64,000 nucleotides of DNA from contig CM055881.1 in the NCBI GenBank assembly GCA_029582165.1, positions 16,511,094-16,575,093 on the forward strand. The letters run 5' to 3'. Source of the DNA: Portulaca oleracea (lineage: Eukaryota > Streptophyta > Magnoliopsida > Caryophyllales > Portulacaceae). Shown here in pieces: positions 1-11,380 of this stretch (position 1 is its first letter; each line of letters begins with the position of its first letter). The translations under genes were made by a program, and so were the position numbers. The notes under the pieces are model-generated. The model saw only the letters and a program-made list of their open reading frames with translations. It did no database searches and was not told the origin of the DNA.

Positions 1-1229
1 TTGTTTAATTCAAAATAATTAAACACATCGATCTATCTCCATAGATCTAACTCCAAGACTACATTGAGCATTATCGAGGCCCTTTCAAAATTGAAAATCC
101 TTGTACCTTCAGTCGAAACACATTAGGTTAGGAAAGCAATTTTCAACTTGGAGTATGTCTGCACATACAAGACCAGACAGGACAAACCTACTCCCACTAA
201 AATTCTTGCAAGTACAATAATATCTGGATTCTTCAGAAGATCAAACCCTTTTGATCACTTAATCAACCATTAATCTCTAACTCCATGGTCTTATTGAAGA
301 GCACAACTCACCATTAGCAGCTTAAGGACATTCCCAACAAGATTCGGAACCTCAAAACTTCTGGGACGTGTCACATACAATCCAGGTTTCTAGAATTAAA
401 TCTAAGAAAAAAGGGTTTTGACTTCCTTTTGCCATTGTTATAGTCATACTATGTGGTTATGGCTAGGAGTATCCTAATAGACATGTGGGTTATGGGCCTG
501 CCACTAGTTAAAGGTCTATTCAGAGTCACCACTATGAATGCAGGCCACTAACAACTAGTAGAGCCTCATAACCACTCAGTTAACTATCCATGTCGATTCA
601 TTACCATAATGATCCACTTGGTCTCCTGATCACTCTCACTCATCAAGGAAAGACCCCCAAGTTCAAAACTTGGTTGTGTTACACGGAGTCCATTTTGGAA
701 TTTAATGACTCTAACTCAATCGAAAGAATCTCGGCTTCCAAAGTTGGTCAATAAAGGAATTCTTGCACTTGTTCTGTGTTTAACCATCCCTCAACCTGTT
801 AAATTCGGTCCTCAAATTCTTGAGCCCCATTCATCTAATCCACGACTACTTAAGTCTCATCCCTTGCTTTGTGACAATCAGAAAAAATAGGATGAGACTA
901 GTAGGATATAATAGGTAGGGAAGCGGTTTGTGGCTCATGAACTTCACCAAGTTCATAAAATTTTTCCCACTATTTCTCTTAGAGATAAGCACGATCTCTA
1001 AGGAGAAAACAACTTGAGACATAAACACTTATTCTCAGAAAGAGTGAAGAAAACATCTTTTGATTTGGGTGCAAGACGATAATAGGCCAAACCTATACAC
1101 AACTCTAGCAACCCCATATCAAAAGTAAGAGACAAGGAACAATTCCTCTGATCAATATCTCATGTGGTGACTTTCTAACATATTTGAAGGTTGAAAAGAT
1201 TAGAACAGGCTGAACATTATCAAGAACGT
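1..1229. other. No intact gene; probable decayed retrotransposon DNA
   Basis: Only short chance reading frames are present and none resembles a known protein. The next segment holds a recognisable copia integrase relic on the minus strand, so this stretch may be the downstream part of the same element. I could not identify reverse transcriptase motifs in it by eye. Confidence 0.4.
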
Positions 1230-1640
1230 GCCCTAAAAGCAAATATAAGATTTTCGACACAAGAATCCTCGACCATACTATATGAAATACTTAAATAGGG
1301 TACGATTATCTTTGCCAGACAGACCATCAACCAACGTGTTCTTGGAGGAATAAGAGTTGTGAAATGATTTCATGATCTCTTGGCTCAAAACTTGAGCACC
1401 TTGATTGACTCGAAGGGCTTTTAAATTGATCTTGCCAAGCAATTCCTATACTTCACCCAGGAAAGCTTTAAACTCTTTTAAAGGATTCTAAATCATGACA
1501 CATCAAGTGGCACAACCATGTCCATCTAGATCGTCATGCAAGGTAATGAAGTACTTTTGCTCGCTTTTGGTACTAGTTTCTTGTAGAGCCAAATATATCC
1601 AATGTGTAAAACGCTTACTAAATCAAGTGAAAAGATGACA
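1230..1640 (-). pseudogene. Degenerate Ty1/copia integrase fragment
   Basis: The reverse strand gives broken pieces that follow the order of a copia integrase core. They are a KYFITLHDDL-like segment (family KYFITFxDD), then EFKAFLGEV, then GKINLKALR followed by VLSQE (family KIKALRSDRGGEYLSQEF), then NRTL. Stops and frameshifts lie between the pieces, so no protein can be made. Seen directly: the similarity and the breaks. Inferred: that this is an old copia element on the minus strand. No LTRs were found for it. Confidence 0.45.
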
Positions 1641-2409
1641 AGTCATTTATCCTATCAGATATAGTTTACAAATACCTAGTGTTTCAAAGTTCAACTCATC
1701 CAAAATGTTTGCACAAAGTAGGATATAGATGCCTGTTCTAATGAAAATGACTCAAGTGGAAAACTGAAATTGTGATGGATTAAGTCATAAAATCAACTCA
1801 TTTCACATTCGATGTGATGAACACGTTTATCTTAATCTAAAATATACTAGTCATTCAACAAATACCAGTATCATAATAGATTCATTCCTTAGAAATTAAA
1901 GCATCACTTTTACAATTCCAAAAGGAATAAACATTCATTGCAAAACTAGAAACATAATTCTAATTTCTGATTTATTACATTAACAAAATAACTAATTATT
2001 GAGTTCAAGTACTTTTACTATAAAATGTTAGTTCTACTTTTAATTTTATTTTTAACGTTCCTTTTACTTTTCATTTTAATTTATAGGAAAAACACAAGAG
2101 AAAAAAACACTTTCTCTACTACATATTTTTGACAAAACAATTATTGTAATTTAAAGATATTAAGATAATAAAATAACATAACCAACATTAGTATGAAAAT
2201 AAATTAAATAGTATATCTATCAAAACAAACTTAAGCTTTTTTTTATCTCTTTCAAACAATTTTGATTATTTCCAATTCTTTCTAATTTCTTATTGTTTTT
2301 TTTTAATTTTTTGCAACTTTAACAAACTCTTTTCATCTTTAACAAACTTATTCTAGCTTCTTCTAACTTTAACCAACTGTTTTAAATTGCACCTTTAATT
2401 ATCCAATCC
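1641..2409. other. AT-rich spacer
   Basis: This is AT-rich DNA with short repeated words such as the aactttaacaaactt-like phrases around 2310-2380. I see no reading frame, RNA or element boundary. Confidence 0.5.
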
Positions 2410-2412
2410 TAA

Positions 2413-2793
2413 GAGCATATACAATGGCGTTCTATTGTTTTGGATTATCAGTGGGGGCTCATCGTAACACATCATCTTATTTTTAAAATTTTCGGAACTC
2501 ATTTTTTGGTTCCCTATAATAGATGGAATTACAGCTTGAAATTTTAAATAAATATTTGTCATTATCTTAATTTACCACACATAATATATATTTTTGAAGT
2601 AAAATAAAAAATAAAAATTTTTTCCACCAATAAAAAGTAAGGAAAGATGGAATATGTGGATTTCATTCAGGAATGGTTTAAAGTTCCAGATTGAGTTCCA
2701 AAATTGTGAAACTTATAAAAATTATTGTTGCCAAAAAATGGAATGAAATGTTGGTGGATTGATTGAAAAGAATTCCAACTATTGCACATGCTC
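2413..2793. mobile_element. Tourist-like (PIF/Harbinger) MITE
   Basis: The ends are inverted repeats: GAGCATATACAATGG at the left, and at the right the complement of GAGCATGTGCAATAG. A 3-bp TAA lies directly outside each end (2410-2412 and 2794-2796). A TAA/TTA target duplication is the hallmark of the PIF/Harbinger (Tourist) class. The 381-bp interior is AT-rich and non-coding, so the element is non-autonomous. Confidence 0.75.
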
Positions 2794-2800
2794 TAAAGCA

Positions 2801-3358
2801 TAGTAATTACATTTGCCCTACTAGACATTTGTGGTAATAATTTTTACACACCCGACATTTGTGAAATAATTTTTACCTTACCTGACATTAAGTGAAAATA
2901 ATTTTTAGTGGCAGAATCCGATTACTTTTTATCGGAAATGTGAAAATATCAAAATGCCCCTGTATGACTTTATGAATGTACCATGTTACCCCTAACATTG
3001 AGAAGAAAATGACTTAAATGACATTTTCATTTTCAGAATGGGGAGGGGTGGGGTTTTCGAAGAAATAAAATAGAGAAAAAGTTCATGTTTAAATATCATA
3101 TGAATTAATATCAATGGTAAAAACGTCAATTCATATTTAATTGAAAGTTATATGAATTAATATCAAGGGTAAAAAAGTAAATGCATATTTATTTTTTTAA
3201 TGTTCTCTGGAAAATCCAACAAAAATCAATTATAGAATATCTCAGGATGATTAAATATATAAACACTTAATGTCAGGTAAAGTAAAAGTTATTACACAAA
3301 TATCGGCTGTGTAAAATTATTATCGCAAATGTCAGGTAGGGTAAATGTAATTTACTCC
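2801..3358. mobile_element. Mutator-like MITE with about 90-bp terminal inverted repeats
   Basis: The left arm (tttgccctactagacatttgt...cctgacattaagtg) is repeated in inverse orientation at 3262-3357. The flanks tctaaagca (2792-2800) and tataaagca (3359-3367) form a 9-bp target duplication with one mismatch, as expected for Mutator-like elements. The interior is non-coding. Related copies are at 47092-48607 and 47493-48084. It inserted at the right edge of the Tourist-like MITE. Confidence 0.75.
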
Positions 3359-3592
3359 TATAAAGCACATGCTTAGGGACAAATTAGGAAACCGTTACTG
3401 ATTAGCTTAATCGTGCCCACTGCCTAGAAAACATTATCTCCTACGGGCCCTGCTCCTTTCTTTGGTCTTCTTGTCCTCTTAGGCCATGATATATAGTATT
3501 TATCCTATTTGGGGGGGGGGGGGGGGGCACCAAACCAAAAATATGTACCCTGTTTATAAAAAAGATATCTAGTATGTTATCATAATATCTTT
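3359..3592. other. Spacer with a G17 homopolymer
   Basis: Non-coding DNA. A run of 17 G occupies 3511-3527; an LTR with a shorter G run begins at 3593. Confidence 0.6.
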
Positions 3593-4451
3593 TGAAAGAA
3601 CCCTAGAGGGGGGGGGGGTGAATAGGGTTATGATAATTTCTGCAAAATTAGATCACTGATAAAGGATGTTAGTTCCTTAATCTTGCTCAGATTAAGGTTC
3701 AACAACATTCAATAACTGATAATGAGATAAAGGACAATAAGTGAAATATGAGTAACCTCCTTTATTTCAGTCAATTGAATAACGTTGAATATCACCTAAG
3801 GTAAAGGACCTTAGGGTTACAGAGAACCAAGCGCCTTACAATGGACGCTTCTTATTTCTGGAAAATTTCATCCACCAAATCACAGTTTGGTGTAAACACG
3901 AATTGAATCCTAATTTCGTCTAGAATTCAAAACAAAAAAGCCTAACACTACTCTAGATCCGTTTAGAGTTTGGTAGCACTTTTCTCACAAAAACACTCCG
4001 AAAACTTTTCACTCAAACACAAGAACACAATCCTTTTTTGAACTGTCGATTGCTTCCGTGGAATCGAATGCTTTTCTTCGTCTTGAGTATGTCTATTTAA
4101 AACGTTGTGCTGGATCTTGTATCCGTTGGGGAAAGCTTCTGTTTTTTGCCCAGATTTCTCTTCGCAGTTTTTCTTCCTTTTTCGGCGAGATCTTCTGAGA
4201 GTTCCTTCCATTTTCTTCCTTGGTTTTGTCTGCAAGATAGCGTATAAGATCAATCAGTCTAGTTTAGATGATGATAAAGGAAAAACAAGATTCTTGCCAA
4301 AAAGAACAACTTCCCTGATTAAGTGTCGCCATTTGTCTTTCACTTCAAAACCCATTGAGCCGTGTCAATGTCCTTCAGGATTTTTGTCATAGACGTCCTT
4401 GCTGAGCGGTGAGTGAATGTCCTTTGCTCTGTTCTCAAAAGGGGTTCTTCA
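3593..4451 (-). repeat. 3' LTR of the Sirevirus
   Basis: It starts TGAAAGAACCC and ends GGGGTTCTTCA, so the short terminal inverted repeat is intact. It pairs with 11381-12232. The G tract near the start is longer here than in the other copy. One AAGGWCCTT palindrome lies at 3804-3812. Confidence 0.93.
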
Positions 4452-4465
4452 ATCTCCCCCTTTTT
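4452..4465 (-). promoter_or_regulatory. Polypurine tract, with a second copy at 4622-4635
   Basis: On the minus strand AAAAAGGGGGAGAT lies directly against the 3' LTR, which is where plus-strand DNA synthesis is primed. The same 14-mer recurs 170 bp further inside at 4622-4635. Multiple polypurine tracts are a known Sirevirus trait. Confidence 0.85.
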
Positions 4466-4716
4466 GAGTGAAAGACAAAAACTAGACACAAGCATAGTAT
4501 GTACAACATATATAACACAAATAGATCATTCATACATGGATATATCAAAGGACAGTTCAGTTTGTTTGTACAGTCCCTAATGCAAAACCAAAAGAAAGAC
4601 CTATCATACTATGCAAAGTTCATCTCCCCCTTTTTGACTTTCAAGCAAAAAGGAAACAGGAGGAATGTTTGGCAAAAAAAAAATTGTTCAAAATAGAAAC
4701 AGAATAAAAGGTGCAT

Positions 4717-5913
4717 TTAAGATTGGGGATCTGCGGGGGTAGAGTCGAGAGTAGCATTGGGAGAGCTTGGTGTGGGGGTGCTTGGGGGAGCCTGTATGCC
4801 TGCTGGAGCAACATCCTTTGAGAGAGAGACAACCTCGATCAGTGCAGAGCGTGCCTCACGAAGGACCTTTACCTCCTGTTGTAGGTGACGAACCTCCTGG
4901 TGAAGGGCCTCAACAGCAGAGTTGATGTTGGAGAGATGAATCTGAAGGGCGTTGGAGGCATCTTTTGTGGCAGCGGCAGAGCTGGAGGCTTCTGCAGCTT
5001 TGACTTCATCGAGATGAAGCCAGGAGCCATTTGGTTGCTGCTGGTACCCAAGAGAGATGAGGACTGAAGGGCCAATTTTGGGTAAGTTGAAGGAGGACAT
5101 CTCAGCATTGTTAAGAGGAACATTGCAATGGCGGAAAATTTTGGTGAGTAGGTTCCCATAGGGGAGGGGGCCAGAAGGAGAGGCAGCAGCTTTAAGGAAA
5201 TGTTGAACAACTAGTTCCCCAATGTCAGGATGACGATTGTTGAGGATGTTCAAGATAAAAATGGCACATGCTTCATTTATGGTTTCCTTGTTTGTACCCC
5301 GGGGAAGGATGGTGCGAACCAGGGTGTAATAGAGGAAACGAGCTTCAGCCGTCAGGCTGGTGTACTGAGTGTTCTTTTGTTCAGTGGGGCGGGCGAATTA
5401 CCGACGGAGTTCTTGTTTGGGGTCAAACACGATGGATAAAGGTGGTTTGGTGGGACTGGGTTGGAGGTGAAGGATACGTTCAATCAGGGTGGGGGTCAGC
5501 AAGATTTCAACGCCAGAGACAAGTGATTTTACATAAGGACGTTTGGAGTCTGGGATGAGATTTGCAAAAAACTCAAGAACGAGAGATGGATAAATTACCG
5601 GTTCACAGTCGAAGAAGGTGTAGCATCCAAGCTCCTTCAGTGTGGAGAATGTTGGGAAGATGGTGAGAAGAGCATCGGCGTCTACATTTTCACAGCATAA
5701 GATTTGTCGGTGAGAAAGGGCTTGCAGACGTTGCTTGTGGGTGATTGCATGGAGGGCTTGTGGTTGAGTTTGGAGGGCAAGGTCGTTGGATGAGGATGAG
5801 AGACATTGAGTGGATTCTGGAGGGTTAGGGGACGACTTGCGAGAGCGCAGTCGTTTGGCAACCCCTGCAGGGGGAGATGGGGCAGTGTTTTTGGCGGTTG
5901 GGAGTTTCTTCAT
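4717..5913 (-). pseudogene. Post-pol env-like ORF of the Sirevirus, one in-frame stop
   Basis: This is a second long ORF downstream of pol, in the position of the env-like gene of SIRE1-type elements. The frame is open from the ATG at 5913 to 4717 except for a TAA at 5398-5400, giving about 398 codons. The first part carries a basic, Ser/Pro-rich N-terminus (RLRSRKSS) and a globular segment of the type called putative plant transposon protein. The C-terminal part has a heptad-like coiled coil (ALHQEVRHLQQEVKVLREA) and a Pro/Ser/Thr-rich tail. I see no clear signal peptide or membrane span, so a role in cell entry is not supported by the sequence. Its function in the family is unknown. Confidence 0.75.
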
Positions 5914-6543
5914 GGTTGAAAGAACAGAGGGGAGGGAGAGAGAGAGAGATTAAATGAGTAAGATGGTGGGGTAGAGGATGATGGAGACTGGGAAGATGGG
6001 GATGGGAGAGAAGGGTAAAACGAGGAGGGTATAAATAGATGAAGAGGGTAGTTGAGGTTTTGGATAAAGAAGAAGGGAGAGCAGTAAATGAGGAAGGTGT
6101 GAAAATTGGCGGATTTAACTGGGGAAGGTAAAGGTGACCGTTGGAGGGTGTTTAATGATGATGGGATGTGTTTTGGAAAGTGGGAAGGGGAAATGATTTG
6201 GGAGGATTTTGGGAGATTATTTTGGTAACCGTGTGGTTTAATGAGGGAAACTGACGAAAGGGAGAGGGGGAAAAGAGGAGAGGAGTAATTTTTTCAAAAT
6301 TTTGAAAAGTAAAACTTGTGTTAAGCAAAGCAGTTATGGAAGAACTGTTGCGTAACTTAATTGCCAAGTTTTTTTTTCTGATAAGAGTGAGGCTCAATGA
6401 TGTTCTATGACAATGATGTCAAGGACCTTGATAAGCATGTAGATAGGAACATACCTGGGGGTAGAGGACCTTCGCTCCCTCTGGATAGAGGGATGCTAGC
6501 TCCCCCTCAACTGGTCATCAGGTTGTAGTATGCCAAGTGCCCT

Positions 6544-9500
6544 TCAATTGCAGATGAATTGCTCAGTGGGAAGGGCCTTGGTGAAGATATCTGCCAGTTG
6601 TTGATGGGTGGGGACAAAGTCCAGTGTAATGTGGCCTTTGTTAACGTGATCTCTAATAAAATGATGTCATACTTCAATGTGTTTGGTGCGGGAGTGCTGA
6701 ACTGGATTTTTGGTGATTTGAATAGCACTCTTGTTATCACACTTGATGGGAATATTTGAGAGTTCTATCCTAAGGTCCTTTATGTGCTGTTTGATCCATA
6801 GGGTTTGAGCACAGCAAGCACCGACTGCTATATATTCTGCTTCTGTAGTGGAAAGGGCAACGACATTTTGTTTCTTTGATTGCCAAGAGATTAGGGAGAA
6901 GCCAACCATTTGACAGCCTCCAGATGTGCTTTTCCGATCAGTCCTGGAACCAGCAAAGTCGGCATCTGTGTATCCAATGAGGTTCAGGGCATTGTTCCTA
7001 GGGTACCATAGACCAAGGTCCTTGGTGCCTGCGAGATATCTCAAAATTCTTTTGACAACAATCAAGTGAGATTCTTTGGGTGCACTTTGAAATCGAGCAC
7101 ATAAGCAAACACTAAACATTATGTCTGGACGACTTGCAGTTAAGTAAAGTAGAGATCCTATCATACCTCGATATTGCTTATCAGGAACATCCTTACCGTG
7201 TAGATCCTGATCAAATTTTAACGTGGAGGACATTGGGGTACTGTAGTGTTTAGGTTTCTCTACTCCATATTTCTTCAGAAGCTCTTTGACATACTTACTT
7301 TGGTTAAGAAAGATGCCATTATTGTTTTGTTTGATTTGTAAGCCAAGGAAGAAACTTAGTTCCCCCACAAGACTCATCTCAAACTCTTTGCTCATTAGAT
7401 CAGAGAATTCCTTGACTAGATTTTCATTAGTAGCACCAAATATAATATCATCTACATAAACTTGAATTATAGTAGAGTCCTGACCTGAGGTTTTAGTGAA
7501 GAGAGTTTTGTCTATGAGATCTCTTGTGAATCCATTTCTTAGGAGAAATGAACTTAGTCTCTCATACCAAGCCCTGTGAGCTTGTTTCAGCCCATAAAGG
7601 GCCTTCTGAAGTTTGTAAACATGAGTGTCTGAATTTTGTTCAAATCCAGGAGGTTGTTCCACATAGACTTCTTCCTTTAGGTATCCATTTAGGAAGGCAC
7701 TTTTGACATCCATCTGATATAGCTTCATGTGAGTTGATGCAGCGTAGGCAAGGAGTATCCGAATGGCCTCGAGTCTTGCAACTGGTGCGAAGGTTTCTTC
7801 ATAATCAATGCCTTCTTCTTGGTTATACCCTTTGGCAACTAGCCTTGCCTTGTTTCTTGTAACAGGGCCATGTTCATCTAATTTATTGCGGTAGACCCAT
7901 TTTACACCAATGACTGGATGGTTTTTGGGTCTTAGGACAAGCTTCCATACTTTGTTGTGCTCGAATTGATTTAATTCTTCTTGCATAGCTAAGATCCAGT
8001 TGCTGTCCTTTAGAGCTTCTTTAGGTCCTTTAGGTTCAATATGAGAAACAAATGCGTGAAAGGCACAAAAGTTTCTAAGAGAGGATCGAGTTCTAATACC
8101 TATCTCTAGACCTGAAAGGAGATTGTCGGCTGGATGAGCAGGTTTGAACCTGAAGGTCCTTGATGACTCCTCGGTGTTCTGCTGTGCAGTATTGGTCATT
8201 TGAGGAGTTTCTGTAAGTGAAGGTCCTTGTCCTTCACTTGAGGAAGGTTCTTCTTCATCATGCGGAGGTCCTTGAGCTTCATTTTCCTCATGTTCAGAAG
8301 TTGATTGCATGGTGTCATCAGGAGGAGGTTCTTCATTTTGTTGAAGAGGACCTTGCTGAAATATACGAAGGGTGTCCTCGTCATCATCATCTTGATGAAT
8401 CTGGAATTTGATGGAGGACCTTTCTGATGAAGCGGTGTAAGTTTCATCGAAGACAACATGAATTGATTCCTCCACCTTTTTTGATGTTTTAATGTAGACT
8501 CCGTAGGCCTTGCTAGATAAGGAGTATCCTACCAGAATTCCTTCTTCACTTCTTGGCTCAAATTTGCTTAAGGCCTTCTTGCCATTGTTATGAACGAAGC
8601 ATTTGCATCCAATGGCCTTGAGATGAGCTACATTTGGTGTCTTACCTTTGAACAACTCATAGGGTGTCTTCTTCATGAAGGACCTTATGGTACATCTGTT
8701 GAGAATATAATTTGAAGCATTTGTAATTTCAGCCCAAAGAAAGAGGGGTAGGTTGTTCTCACAGATGATTGTTCTGGCCATGTTTTCCAGTGTGCGGTTC
8801 TTCCGTTCAACCACACCATTTTGTTGTGGTGTCCTTAGGGTAGAGAAATTATGTGTAACCCCTTCTTGATCACAGAATCTTCCAAATTGATCTCGATTAT
8901 CAAACTCTTTTCCATGATCTGTTTTTATAGACATTAGATTGAGTCATGTAAGGACCTTGAGTTGCCTGTATAGTTTCTCAAATTCTGGGTAAGCTTCTGT
9001 CTTATCTTTCAAAAATAAAACCCAGATAAATCTAGAATAATCATCAATAATGACTAGTATGTATGAACGTCCTCCTAGACTTTTGTATGGAATTGGTCCA
9101 CAGAGATCCATATGCAACAGTTCTAAACATCTAGAGGTGGTTAATTGAGATATAGGTTTCAAGGAGGTTCTGGTCTGTTTGCCTCTAGTACATACATCAC
9201 ATACTTTGTCACGAATGAAGTTTTGAGATGATAGTCCTCTAACCAAGCCTAGGTGTTTTAGCTTTTGAAGGGTTTTCATGTTCACATGTCCCAATCTACG
9301 ATGCCATAACCAGGTTTCATCTGATGCAACTCTAAGACAGGTGAGGTCCTTTGTCATATGATCACTGAGGTCAATAACATACACATTGTTCATTCGATGA
9401 CCTCTAAGGACTATTTCATGAGATTCTTTTTCTACGACGCATGAGTTCTTATTGAACCAGACTTTATAACCTCTATCACAAAATTGAGAAATACTTAAAA

Positions 9501-9740
9501 GATTATACTCTAAACCTTCTACATAATATACATCATTTATACAGTTGACTGAGTCCTTACCGACCTTGCCGACTCCAAGGATCTTCCCTTGGCTTTTGTC
9601 TCCAAACGTTACCCTCCCACTTCTTACGTCCTTGAGTTCTCTGAATTTGGTCGGATCTCCAGTCATGTGTCTCGAGCATCCGCTGTCCAAATACCAGAGG
9701 TCGTTGTGAGCCGTGAGATATACCTGCACTGAAGGACATT
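6544..9740 (-). pseudogene. Sirevirus pol: protease, integrase, reverse transcriptase, RNase H
   Basis: Domains in order: protease with WYLDSGCSRHMTG; integrase zinc region (H...H then CDVCTRGKQ) and core ([24 protein letters not shown]); reverse transcriptase with [24 protein letters not shown] (the usual Pro is His) and the catalytic YVDDIIFG; RNase H with [18 protein letters not shown] and DNKSAI. Breaks: a frameshift near 9735 just before the protease, TGA at 8944-8946 inside the integrase, and TGA at 6664-6666 near the end of RNase H. Beyond that last stop the frame stays open to a stop at 6544, with the expected ending ([14 protein letters not shown]). All main catalytic residues survive, so decay is recent. 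Confidence 0.92.
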
Positions 9741-11332
9741 ATACCTTTCTTTGGACTAGGAGGTTTATGAAAGGTTTCTTTGTTTGGGAGAACAGGTTTG
9801 TTGTTTGGCTTCTTCGGAACCCACTTTGTTTTGGTTCTTGGTTTTGGTATATTTGTGGGTTTATGAGGGGGTAAGAATTCTGGTTTGGTTTTGGGTGAAC
9901 CAGGTTTATCTGTAGAGGTTTTCTTCTCAGGATTTATGGTAGAATGAAATTGGTTTATTTCTTGCTTGAGAATGGAATTCAGCTCTTTTCGGTTCTGTAT
10001 CATTTCATTTCTCATGCTGACATTATCAGAGGTAAGATTTTTAATTATCTCCAACTGAGTTTCTATGGTTTTGGAGTTTGTTTCAGCAATTCTAGTGAGG
10101 TATTGTACTTTGTCGGTGAGGGTTGCAATGTAATCAAGCAGATTGAGTAATCTTGGTCTCAAATTATGTGGAGGACATTTCAGAAAGAGATTTATAAATA
10201 CCTCATCATCGTCATCCACCTGTGTTTCATCTGCTTGGGTTTCTGTAAGGTCCTTTACCATGAGACAAAGGTTTGCAATTTTCTCGGACTCACTTTCACT
10301 TTCACTGCCTTCACTTTCACTCCATGTAGCAACCATGGCTTTGCTGCTCACTCTTTTTCCTCTGAAGTCACTTTGTTCCTTGACTTTCTTTACATGAGGA
10401 CATTCCCTGACCAAGTGATCTGTTGCACCACAAGCAAAGCATTTATATTCATTATCATCCTTGGTTTGAATTTTACCTTTGGGTGAAGGTCGTTTGGAGG
10501 ATGATTCTCTTAGATAGCCACGGAATCTGGGATTCTTTCTGTATAGTCGTCTGAAACCTTTAGCTAACATGGCCATGGTTTCTTCATCATCATCCTTTGA
10601 TTCTTCTTCTGGTTCTTTGGTGCTTTTGAGAGCAATGTCCTTGGTCTGACTGCCTTCCGACAGTCATATCTCATGTGCAAGGAGTTTGCCAATCAGCTCT
10701 TCAATTTTCATGGTCTCTAGATCTTGAGCTTCCTCTATTGTCGTTAAGTTTGGTCCCCACTTGTGCCTAGGAAGACACTGAAGGACCTTGTTCACTTGTT
10801 CTTCATTGGAATAGGATTTTCCAAGGGACTTAAGATGGTTGATGATTGCACTGAATCTTTTGAACATTGACTCAATGGACTCATTTTCTTCCATCTTGAA
10901 GCCTTCATACTTTTGAACTAGTATGTTGACCTTGGTCTTCTTTACTTGGTTTGTTCATTCATAGGCTGTGGCCAAGTAGTTACATATCTGCTGAGCTGTA
11001 TCAAAATTAGAAACTCTTTCAAATTCATTGGAGTTAAGACTGCAAATTAAAAAATAATGTGCATGAGTATTTTTCTTTGCTTTCTCCTTTTCTTCAAGTG
11101 TATACTCAGATCTTGGTTTGTCACTTGTAGTTCCATCTTCAGCAGTCCTCTGGGGAGTAGGATAATTTCCTTTGGTGACTACGTCCCAAATGTCCTCATC
11201 TTGATTTCTCAAGAAGATCTCCATTTGGTGCTTCCAAATTCTGTAGTTGTCACCTGTCAGTAAAGGTGATCTGTTCCATGAACGTCCTTGACTTAGGTCT
11301 CCCATGTTGTGATCTCCCATGATCTTTGCCAC
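9741..11332 (-). pseudogene. Sirevirus gag with CCHC zinc knuckle
   Basis: This is the structural nucleocapsid polyprotein, which packages element RNA. The frame starts at the ATG at 11332 with the copia gag opening (LLTGDNYRIWKHQM), followed by the capsid-like segment KFRFSAIINHLKSLG-type helices and the zinc knuckle CFACGATDHLVRECPH (CX2CX4HX4C) near 10405-10445. After it come acidic Ser/Glu runs and a Lys/Pro-rich tail. TGA codons at 10955-10957 and 10664-10666 interrupt an otherwise continuous frame. It is fused to pol except for the frameshift near 9735. Confidence 0.88.
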
Positions 11333-11360
11333 AGAGCGATTAGTCTCTGAGTTATCAGCG

Positions 11361-11378
11361 GACCAGGCTCTGATACCA
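11361..11378 (-). promoter_or_regulatory. Primer binding site, initiator-Met tRNA
   Basis: On the minus strand TGGTATCAGAGCCTGGTC lies 2 nt inside the 5' LTR. It is complementary to the 3' end of plant initiator-Met tRNA, the usual copia primer for minus-strand DNA synthesis. Confidence 0.93.
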
Positions 11379-11380
11379 AT

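Noticed and set aside
10143..10486. Plus-strand frames opposite the gag
   Set aside because: Shadows of the minus-strand gag; no similarity to known proteins and no promoter.
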